From positions 1 through 24,893 of the IMG/VR virus record IMGVR_UViG_3300028490_000028: a stretch of DNA of 24,893 nucleotides. One strand, given 5' to 3'. This document shows positions 14,014 to 19,923 of the stretch, in pieces. The notes under the pieces are model-generated. The model saw only the letters and a list, made by a program, of their open reading frames with translations. It was not told the DNA's origin and made no database searches. This DNA is from a virus. The position numbers and the translations under genes are program-made. How positions within the stretch are numbered: position 1 is the stretch's first letter; the number at the start of each line of letters is the position of its first letter.

Positions 14014-15354
14014 ATGACAATAGCAGAACAAATTGCAGCGTTAAGAGAAACGCTTAAAACTAAAAACACAGAGCTTACAGCTAAAATGGCTGAACTAGAG
14101 GCTAACCCAACTTCAGAACTTATGACTGAGATTGATGGACTTTCAAATGATGTTGAAGTAACAACTAAATCTATTTCTACTCTTGAGAAAGCAGAGAAGA
14201 TTAAAGCTGGAACAGTTGCAACAACTAAAGCAGTTAAAGCAAACGTAGCAGTAGTTACAGTTGAGAAACCTGTTGAGAAATCAGCAATATCAGATTTCAT
14301 TGTAAAATCAGCAGTAGTTATGTTAGACAGTAAAGCTAAAGGTATTACAGCCGAAGCAGTTATTGATAATAGATATGGTAAAGATGAGTTTATCAAATCA
14401 GCTAAATCATTTATGACTAAAGGTGCTCAGAACCCAGCAATCACAACTGACGCAGCATGGGCTGGTGCATTAGTTCAAGAAGGCTTCGGTGCATTCATGG
14501 ATCTTATTGCTCCAAGTTCAGTAGTTGCTAACTTACCACTTGCTAGATATTCATTTGATGGATATAACTCATTGAAGATACCTAAGAGACTTGCTTCTGC
14601 AACTAAGAACTTGGCTGGTGCTTTCGTTGGTGAAGGTAATGCTATCCGTGTTGGTGCAGCTAAACTTGGTTCAATTACATTGACTCCAAAGAAACTTGCA
14701 GTTATCGGTACATTCACAGCAGAGATTATGGAACAGTCTACTCCAAACATTGAGACACTTATTCGTAAGTTCATTCTTGATGATACAGCAGTTGCTCTTG
14801 ATACAGCATTCTTATCAGCATCAGCAGGAACAGCAGTAGCTCCAGCAGGTATTGCTAACGGTGTAACAGCAGTTAATGCTACTGGTGCAACAGTTGATAA
14901 AGTTGATACTGACCTTGGTCTTGCACTTGACAAGATTGAAAAAGCAGTTATCAATGGTGACTTTGTATGGGTTATGAGTAACTCTAACAAAAGAAAATTA
15001 GGTCAACTAAGAGTAGCTACTGGCGACAGAGCATACCCTGAACTTGGAAATGGTTTACTTATGGGTAAAGCAGTTGTTGCTTCTACTACTGTAGCAGATG
15101 ACAAAATCTATTTGATTGATTGTTCTTCAGTAGGTATTGCTGGTGGTGTACCAAGCTTCTTAGTAAGTAACACTTCTACAATTCATGAAGAAGATACTAC
15201 GCCACTACCAATTGTAGATGGTGCTAAAGCTACAGCTAACCCTGTACGTTCACTCTACCAAACTGATGCTTATGCAATCAGAATGATTGAACCAATGGAT
15301 TGGGCTAAACTAAGAGATGAGTGTGTATATATCATCGACTCAGTAAGTCTTTAA
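14014..15354 (+). CDS. Major capsid protein, HK97 fold
   Basis: 446 aa. Residues 1-75 are a helical, coiled-coil-like N-terminus (MTIAEQIAALRETL, ELTAKMAELEANP), the delta domain used as internal scaffold and removed by the prohead protease. Residues 75-130 form a linker/N-arm. From about 130 the HK97 fold is recognisable: ITTDAAWAGALVQEGFGAFMD, SLKIPKRLASATKNLAGAFVGEG (P-loop/E-loop region), ITLTPKKLAVIGTFTAEIMEQS, the long spine helix TLIRKFILDDTAVALDTAFLS, then FVWVMSNSNKRKLGQLRV and a C-terminal DAYAIRMIEPMDWA. It forms the icosahedral shell. It has its own promoter and leader, follows the protease by 76 nt and is the last gene of the plus block. Confidence 0.95.
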   Translation: MTIAEQIAALRETLKTKNTELTAKMAELEANPTSELMTEIDGLSNDVEVTTKSISTLEKAEKIKAGTVATTKAVKANVAVVTVEKPVEKSAISDFIVKSAVVMLDSKAKGITAEAVIDNRYGKDEFIKSAKSFMTKGAQNPAITTDAAWAGALVQEGFGAFMDLIAPSSVVANLPLARYSFDGYNSLKIPKRLASATKNLAGAFVGEGNAIRVGAAKLGSITLTPKKLAVIGTFTAEIMEQSTPNIETLIRKFILDDTAVALDTAFLSASAGTAVAPAGIANGVTAVNATGATVDKVDTDLGLALDKIEKAVINGDFVWVMSNSNKRKLGQLRVATGDRAYPELGNGLLMGKAVVASTTVADDKIYLIDCSSVGIAGGVPSFLVSNTSTIHEEDTTPLPIVDGAKATANPVRSLYQTDAYAIRMIEPMDWAKLRDECVYIIDSVSL

Positions 15355-15363
15355 ATCTTAAAC

Positions 15364-15386
15364 GAACTACCCTTCTTGGGTAGCTC
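15364..15386. terminator. Bidirectional terminator between converging gene blocks
   Basis: CTACCC (15367-15372), loop TTCTT, GGGTAG (15378-15383), extended by GA/TC after one mismatch. It lies 10 nt after the capsid stop and just behind the end of the minus-strand nucleotide operon. The minus-strand side is followed by TTCGTTTAAGATTT, fairly T-rich; the plus side by CTCTATTAATACTT. It is the most GC-rich stem in the vicinity. Confidence 0.8.
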
Positions 15387-15388
15387 TA

Positions 15389-15520
15389 TTAATACTTAGT
15401 TATTAACTCTAAACCTTTAAATCCTGAAGCTTCTTCAAAATCATTTAAACTTTTATACTTATATGAAGATAAACATAGTTCACCTTCATTATCATAATAC
15501 AATACTTTATATTTTTGCAT
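15389..15520 (-). CDS. 43-aa coupled small protein
   Basis: An ATG at 15520 follows the stop of the HTH-like gene by one base (TAAGATG) and opens a 43-residue frame, beginning MQKYKVLYYDNEGELCLSSY and ending at the terminator. No separate ribosome site is seen, so re-initiation by ribosomes that finish the upstream gene is likely. The sequence looks like a small beta protein (KYKVLYYD, ELCLSSYKYKSL) followed by a helix (DFEEASGF). Function unknown. Its fit between an adjacent stop and the terminator is the main evidence for it. Confidence 0.6.
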   Translation of the reverse strand: MQKYKVLYYDNEGELCLSSYKYKSLNDFEEASGFKGLELITKY

Positions 15521-15521
15521 C

Positions 15522-15815
15522 TTATAGTTTAATCGGTAGTATATCATTTGTCTTATACCAATAGCCTAAGTTAAACTCTTTAAGTAATTCAGCTTGTCTA
15601 AATGAAGCAGTCTCCATGTTCACATGGTCAAAGCCTACCTCAACTTTATATCTCTCTTCAAGTAATCTGCAGCATACTTTATTTAAAGTTTTTTGCTTAT
15701 CCTGAAGTATCTTATCTATTACAATAGGCTCAACTCCGATATCTTTTGATATACGATACTTAGTTACTTGACCTTCTTCTAGTATTTGCTCTAGTGCATC
15801 TTTTGCTGATAACAT
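15522..15815 (-). CDS. Putative helix-turn-helix regulator
   Basis: 97 aa. Residues 5-55 (KDALEQILEEGQVTKYRISKDIGVEP, VIDKILQDKQKTLNKVCCRLLEE) have the helix pattern of an XRE/Cro-type HTH: a helix, turn with YRISKDIGV as helix 2, recognition helix VIDKILQ and the usual TL.....L.......V that follows. The remainder (AELLKEFNLGYWYKTNDIL) has no known motif. The gene overlaps the preceding MazG-like gene by one base and has the strong site AAGGAGGTATCATA. As the second-last gene of the nucleotide operon it may regulate phage or host promoters. The score of the HTH is only suggestive by eye. Confidence 0.6.
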   Translation of the reverse strand: MLSAKDALEQILEEGQVTKYRISKDIGVEPIVIDKILQDKQKTLNKVCCRLLEERYKVEVGFDHVNMETASFRQAELLKEFNLGYWYKTNDILPIKL

Positions 15816-16414
15816 TATGATACCTCCTTATTAATGAAATCTAATGTATCTTCCGACGAATAATTACAGCTAACGCAAAATGTTTCATATCCACCTAGTA
15901 TCAGTTTTCTTATAGGTTTCCCTGATGTACTACAGTTTGGACATTTATAAGATACCTCCTTAATGAAATCACCTGCTTCATCTAAGTAACCTTTACGGTC
16001 CTTGATTTCATTGTATGCTAATTCTAAGCATTCTTCAAAGTTATGACTAAATGATTTTAGAAGTCTGAAGATATTCTCGATTGTTGGTACCACAGGCTCG
16101 CCCAGATTGATTTGTTTCTGTAGCTTGTTAGTTTCTATGAGTACGTGGTATATTGTGTCTAGCGTTGCTCCTGCAGGATAAGCAGGTAACCATGGATACT
16201 CAAGACCTTGTAGTTCTAATTGCATAATCAATGTTACTGCAACATCACCGATAGCATCTTTAAACTTATCTGTATCACACTCTAAGTATGCTTCAAGAAG
16301 CTCTAAAGCTTCTTCCATTGTTTTGTTTGCTTGCGTAGCAGGTTTACCATTGACTGTAATCTTTCTGTCAAAGCCCCACTCTTTAATTCTTTGTACTAAT
16401 ACTTCTTCTTTCAT
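15815..16414 (-). CDS. MazG-like nucleotide pyrophosphohydrolase with C-terminal zinc ribbon
   Basis: 199 aa. MazG-type proteins hydrolyse (d)NTPs or ppGpp to monophosphates. The Mg-binding pattern is MEEALELLEAYLE (Glu34, Glu35, Glu38) followed by FKDAIGDVAV (Asp53, Asp57), and LELAYNEIKDRKGYL (130-144) is the usual final helix of phage MazG proteins. Residues 155-186 add a zinc ribbon, CPNC (158, 161) and CVSC (180, 183), which is not part of the standard domain. The reading suggests a MazG fold widened by a second helical part (84-125). It overlaps the HD gene by 4 nt. It would lower NTP/ppGpp levels or supply monophosphates to the HD nucleotidase and dCMP deaminase. Confidence 0.75.
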   Translation of the reverse strand: MKEEVLVQRIKEWGFDRKITVNGKPATQANKTMEEALELLEAYLECDTDKFKDAIGDVAVTLIMQLELQGLEYPWLPAYPAGATLDTIYHVLIETNKLQKQINLGEPVVPTIENIFRLLKSFSHNFEECLELAYNEIKDRKGYLDEAGDFIKEVSYKCPNCSTSGKPIRKLILGGYETFCVSCNYSSEDTLDFINKEVS

Positions 16415-16899
16415 TTCTCATACCTTTTTAATCTATTTTCTAATTTGATTTTAAGCGCTGTCGCTTCTGACATTACTGTGTGCATATAGCCATTGTTACC
16501 TAAAGAGATCTCATGAGCTGCGTACTGAATACATTGTAGTACATCAGCATATTTAACTATCTGAGCTTCAGCAGATACTTGAGACTCATAAGCAGTATAG
16601 ATAGCTCTCTCAACTTCTGAGAACTTATCTATCATTATTTGTTTCTCTGCTTCTTTTAAAGCTTCTGCTACTTTAGGGTAGTCTCTCTTAACCTGGTGAT
16701 TTACATCATCGATATAAACCTCAGGGAAATCATGGACAACTGCCATGGCAGTTGCTTTACCTATATCAAAGTCATATTTATTAGCTAACTTAATAACTAT
16801 AGCAGCAACCATAAAACTATGTTCTGCTACATTCTCATTTGTAATTCTACTTACATTTGAGTATCTAATAATATGCTTCAACCTATAGATATTCTTCAT
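16411..16899 (-). CDS. HD-domain 5'-deoxynucleotidase, YfbR-like
   Basis: 162 aa, the usual size for the YfbR/HD_3 family, which dephosphorylates deoxynucleoside 5'-monophosphates. Motifs: RYSNVSRITNENVAEHSFMVA with Arg18 and His27, AVVHDFPEVYIDDV with His56-Asp57 and Glu60 (metal site and catalysis), and YADVLQCIQYA with the late Asp. YfbR normally has GD after the PE motif; here IDD. It lies in a chain of genes handling dNMPs, so a pool-adjusting role is likely. The start at 16899 overlaps the ThyX-fusion stop by one base and has a full AAGGAGG site. Confidence 0.8.
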   Translation of the reverse strand: MKNIYRLKHIIRYSNVSRITNENVAEHSFMVAAIVIKLANKYDFDIGKATAMAVVHDFPEVYIDDVNHQVKRDYPKVAEALKEAEKQIMIDKFSEVERAIYTAYESQVSAEAQIVKYADVLQCIQYAAHEISLGNNGYMHTVMSEATALKIKLENRLKRYEK

Positions 16900-18179
16900 T
16901 ACTCAATACCTCCTTCATATTTGATTGATACATCAAGATCTTTAATTGCATCTTGAAGTTCAGCAGGTGTTGTACAAACTCTACTTGCTGCTTTAGCTAA
17001 CATAAGATTGAATGGTCCTTCTAAACCTGGTGCATAAAATATAACAGGTTTACCTTTCTCTATGAAAGCACCTACTTCAACAAGTGTACCCATATCTTTA
17101 CCTACAGTTGATGCAATCATATAATCACATGTATCAAGTTCATCATAGTTACGTTGAATGACATTGTCCCAGTTAGAACCTTCTTCACCTTTGTTATCTA
17201 AACGAGGTGCAAAGAAATCATATTTAGATTGAGTCTTCATAAAGTGTTCAACATGCTCTAACGCTTGAAGTTGCTCAGGATTAAACCAACCTGATGCTAT
17301 ATACACCTTTTTCTTCTTTGTGTTCCCTAGACTAGTTTTAAGGGCTTTGTACTCATCGTATGCATGATATTCAGTCTTACACTTGTCATGTCCAAATTTG
17401 ATACCAGTGAGGTCTACGTTACGCTCATCTAAGATCTTTTTATGATGAGGTAGTGGTGGAAACGTATTTAAGTTAAACTTATGAGTAATAGCATTAATAT
17501 AGATATGCTCTACAGGGTCAACCGGCATTTGTTTTTCAAGGATACTAGCATAAGTAGGATATGTTTCTAAGATACACTTTCTAACCCACATTGCTAAGAT
17601 ACTATCTGAAGTAGGTTGACACTGTTCTGAAGCTCTTTGATTAACAAATGCTATTAAATCTTTAATAGAAGCAGATACGCAAAGTTTAGTTTCTTTAGCT
17701 CTAGGAGCAAAGTCTCTTGCTGCGTAATAAGACATACCTTCTTCTAATGCTTCTTTATATAATACATCAAGTTGTTTAGTTATATAAATTGCTCTACTTC
17801 TTAAGTCGCCTTGCCACTCATCACCTACTAAGATATTTAAATCTTTCATTGAGTCATGATGGTCAGTACTTTGTGAAGAGATAGAGAATGTTCTATGCCT
17901 AAGTATATGTGTTACATTAGTCATATCTAAACCTTCTAAAGATAATGTTAATCTAATAGTTTCTAACGCTGTAGGTAAAGTTCTTCTTGAGAATGTTTCT
18001 GCTACAATGTCTTTTCTTGTTAAATCTCTACTCTTCATGAAGTCTTCAATATCAGAGAACTCTTTCATCCATGTAATAGAAACAAACTCTGGTATGAATT
18101 GTTCTAAGTCTTTCTCTGAAGTAGCATGTAAGACTGTTGCCTTAATACTCTTCAAATGATTTTTAATCTTTGCGCTCAT
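16899..18179 (-). CDS. ThyX-like / nucleoside deoxyribosyltransferase-like fusion
   Basis: 426 aa, two domains. Residues about 10-265 resemble flavin-dependent thymidylate synthase ThyX: RHRTFSISSQS (94-104) keeps RHR-x7-S, ARDFAPR (154-160) stands for the later Arg...LP region, and FVNQRASEQCQ (178-188) for the R...AQ.E block. However, the Arg that normally follows (S-x-R) is Asp106, and the end of the AQ.EIR block is changed. Residues about 290-415 are a nucleoside 2-deoxyribosyltransferase-like domain: KVYIASGWFN, DELDTCDYMIAS, GKDMGTLVEVGAF with likely catalytic Glu368, and KPVIFYAPG. ThyX makes dTMP from dUMP; the second family cuts or exchanges the base of deoxynucleosides or dNMPs. dCMP deaminase and HD nucleotidase are coded in the same operon. 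Whether it makes dTMP or another base is open. Confidence 0.75.
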   Translation of the reverse strand: MSAKIKNHLKSIKATVLHATSEKDLEQFIPEFVSITWMKEFSDIEDFMKSRDLTRKDIVAETFSRRTLPTALETIRLTLSLEGLDMTNVTHILRHRTFSISSQSTDHHDSMKDLNILVGDEWQGDLRSRAIYITKQLDVLYKEALEEGMSYYAARDFAPRAKETKLCVSASIKDLIAFVNQRASEQCQPTSDSILAMWVRKCILETYPTYASILEKQMPVDPVEHIYINAITHKFNLNTFPPLPHHKKILDERNVDLTGIKFGHDKCKTEYHAYDEYKALKTSLGNTKKKKVYIASGWFNPEQLQALEHVEHFMKTQSKYDFFAPRLDNKGEEGSNWDNVIQRNYDELDTCDYMIASTVGKDMGTLVEVGAFIEKGKPVIFYAPGLEGPFNLMLAKAASRVCTTPAELQDAIKDLDVSIKYEGGIE

Positions 18180-18508
18180 TAAGCATCTCCTAAATATATA
18201 ATTGAATTATCTTCTTTTTTTCTGAACCACGGAAGTGGAAGGTCTCTTTTTAAATACCATTTTTTAGCAAATACTATAAAAATAGTATCAAAGTTTTTAG
18301 TTCTTAAAGTACTTCCTGAAGGTAAAAACATTTCTTCTATTTTATATATCTCATCAGCTAATCTTTTTTCAGAGATACCTACATACTTATCTTTAAAGAT
18401 ATTTTCTTTAATAAGTTTTTCTGCTTTTTCAATAGTAGACTTTCTTCTATATGATACTTCTGTTATCTTTGACATAATAATAGAAATATCTTTAATTTTT
18501 GCGTTCAT
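18179..18508 (-). CDS. Unknown 109-aa protein
   Basis: 109 aa from the ATG at 18508 behind AAGGGATGCTTA; the frame is open farther up, but only inside the upstream gene. It is helical and basic in the first half (KSTIEKAEKLIKENIF, EKRLADEIYKIEEMF) with an aromatic C-terminal part (FIVFAKKWYLKRDLPLPWFRKK). No family recognised. The start region (about 40 nt including ribosome site and MxAKIK codons) is very like that of the following ThyX-like gene, as if duplicated. It overlaps the upstream gene by 17 nt and the downstream gene by one base (TAATG), so it is translated as part of the nucleotide operon. Confidence 0.65.
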   Translation of the reverse strand: MNAKIKDISIIMSKITEVSYRRKSTIEKAEKLIKENIFKDKYVGISEKRLADEIYKIEEMFLPSGSTLRTKNFDTIFIVFAKKWYLKRDLPLPWFRKKEDNSIIYLGDA

Positions 18509-18758
18509 TAAGCATCCCTTGTATAATTTTAGCATAACCTTGTAAGTCAGTCCAACTATCATCATGTTTGATATCAAAAGCTAATCTACTTAACTTCATT
18601 GCAATATCATTCCATATAACTTGTTCTTCATTATTAAGGTTCTTACCTTTTCTTTTTTCAATTGAGTCTAGAAACTCTGTTCTAAATACAACACCACTAG
18701 CGTAAGTACCATAGCTCTTACCTCTTTCTTCTAGCACTTCTTCTACTCTGACTTCCAT
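18492..18758 (-). CDS. DUF6378-like protein
   Basis: 88 aa. The pattern VEEVLEERGKSYGTYA near the start, NDIAMKLSRLAF in the middle and DDSWTDLQGYAKII near the end matches the small all-alpha phage proteins of the DUF6378 type (L.eRgktyG......, K..Rl......D.w.DiaGYa.l), often coded among nucleotide metabolism genes. The arrangement of acidic and His/Asp residues recalls all-alpha NTP pyrophosphohydrolases, but no EExxE motif is complete, so an enzyme role is not shown. It overlaps the deaminase gene by 16 nt and has AGGAGTAAAAGT as its ribosome site inside it. Confidence 0.7.
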   Translation of the reverse strand: MEVRVEEVLEERGKSYGTYASGVVFRTEFLDSIEKRKGKNLNNEEQVIWNDIAMKLSRLAFDIKHDDSWTDLQGYAKIIQGMLNERKN

Positions 18759-19132
18759 ACTTTTACTCCTGCTACTCTTAATATTCTAATACCTTCTGTT
18801 ACTCGGTACTCCTCATGATACTCAACATGACTTACTCCTGATTGAATAATCATCTTAGCGCACTCGACGCATGGTGATAATGTTAAGGTTAACTTTGAAC
18901 CTTTTAAGCTAACACCATTCTTTGCAGCAAATAATATTGCATTTGCTTCTGCGTGAATGACTAAATCTTTTGTCGCATCATCTTTCTCACATTCATTAGT
19001 AAACCCTGAAGGCATACCATTATATCCTGTGGAAACAATTCTCCCATCTGTGGATATAACAGCGCCTACTTGATTACGTTTACAATGACTTGCTTCAGCA
19101 AATATAAATGCTGTTTTCATTGCTGTGTTCAT
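18743..19132 (-). CDS. dCMP deaminase
   Basis: 129 aa of the zinc-dependent cytidine/deoxycytidylate deaminase family. Zinc site and catalytic Glu: HAEANAILFAA (His 71, Glu 73) and LSPCVECAKMII (two Cys, about 88 and 91). QVGAVISTDGRIVSTGYNGMPSG is the dCMP-deaminase-type substrate loop, which separates it from plain cytidine deaminase. It turns dCMP into dUMP, the ThyX substrate. It is shorter than T4 Cd (193 aa) and lacks the extra allosteric insert. It is the first gene of the nucleotide operon: promoter element at 19151-19174, then GAAAGGATTAAA and ATG at 19132. Confidence 0.92.
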   Translation of the reverse strand: MNTAMKTAFIFAEASHCKRNQVGAVISTDGRIVSTGYNGMPSGFTNECEKDDATKDLVIHAEANAILFAAKNGVSLKGSKLTLTLSPCVECAKMIIQSGVSHVEYHEEYRVTEGIRILRVAGVKVWKSE

Positions 19133-19150
19133 TTTAATCCTTTCAATTAA

Positions 19151-19174
19151 TATTATACAGTATATTACATTAAG
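19151..19174 (-). promoter_or_regulatory. Minus-strand promoter element, copy 3 (nucleotide operon)
   Basis: Minus-strand reading CTTAATGTAATATACTG, then TATAAT (19152-19157). It matches 20 of 24 positions of the element at 74-97. TATAC-T-GTATA forms a small inverted repeat over the -10 box. It stands 19 nt before the dCMP deaminase start and just past the exonuclease stop, so it starts the operon running to the terminator at 15364-15386. Confidence 0.65.
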
Positions 19175-19923
19175 AATAGATTAAGTTCACCATTATATTG
19201 ATCCATACCTATTAATCTTCTATTTAATATAGCATCATATCTATCACGACCGTGTTCTTCGTAGCCTTTGATAACACCATTCATATCCCAACCATATTTA
19301 TCAAGTAGTTTGGCAGCTTTAACTTCACCTATTCCTTTGAGACCTATAATACCATCACCAGCATCACCTGTAAGTGTTTGTATCAACTCCCAGTTCTTTG
19401 CTTCTTCAGGGTTTGTATAGAAAGAATGGCGGTGCATGAAGTGCGTGTTAAACCATGTTCCTGAAACACCTTTCCATAAGTCTTTATCCATTGATGCACC
19501 GAAGTATCCTTTATCTCTTACATAGTGAGCTACAATATCATCTGCTTCAAAACCTGGAGTGTAACCATAAATCTTGTGTAACTTCTTTCTTAATCTGAAG
19601 AACTCTTTAGACCTTGTATCAGCAGACCTACATGCTTTATACTCAGGAAATAAGTTATATCTGAAGTTACCGTTAGGGTCACTGAAGCAGATCTTGATAG
19701 GTAAGAAGTCTTCAAACTCACCAGGTCTTGAAGCAAATATCTCATCTTGTATTTCTTTTACTTTAGCTTCAAACTTAATCAAGAAAGGTTTGAGAGGTTT
19801 TTTATAACTCTCGTCTATATAACCTTCTTCATTAACAAAGTAACTTGCTTTCTCTGCTTTAGTTTCAGTACACTCAAATATGAGTGAGTCTGCATCTATT
19901 ACAATACCTTTAAATTTACTCAT
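19165..19923 (-). CDS. 5'-3' exonuclease / flap endonuclease (FEN family)
   Basis: 252 aa. The FEN/PIN-like fold is indicated by IVIDADSLIF at the start (Asp10 and Asp12, metal site), RYNLFPEYKACR (the arch-side Arg/Lys-rich segment), GFEADDIVAHYV (Glu-Ala-Asp-Asp, metal binding) and SMDKDLWK, then the helix-3-turn-helix TGDAGDGIIGLKGIGEVKAAKLL for DNA binding. Such phage enzymes, for example T4 RNase H and the T5 D15 exonuclease, remove RNA primers and flaps and can degrade host DNA. The gene begins 8 nt before the polymerase stop and is therefore co-transcribed with the polymerase, whose A-type 5'-nuclease it replaces. Confidence 0.88.
   Translation of the reverse strand: MSKFKGIVIDADSLIFECTETKAEKASYFVNEEGYIDESYKKPLKPFLIKFEAKVKEIQDEIFASRPGEFEDFLPIKICFSDPNGNFRYNLFPEYKACRSADTRSKEFFRLRKKLHKIYGYTPGFEADDIVAHYVRDKGYFGASMDKDLWKGVSGTWFNTHFMHRHSFYTNPEEAKNWELIQTLTGDAGDGIIGLKGIGEVKAAKLLDKYGWDMNGVIKGYEEHGRDRYDAILNRRLIGMDQYNGELNLFLM

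Noticed and set aside
18509-18577. Longer start of the 109-aa gene
   Set aside because: It would lie inside the DUF6378-like gene; the ATG at 18508 has a fitting ribosome site and a start region like its neighbour's.
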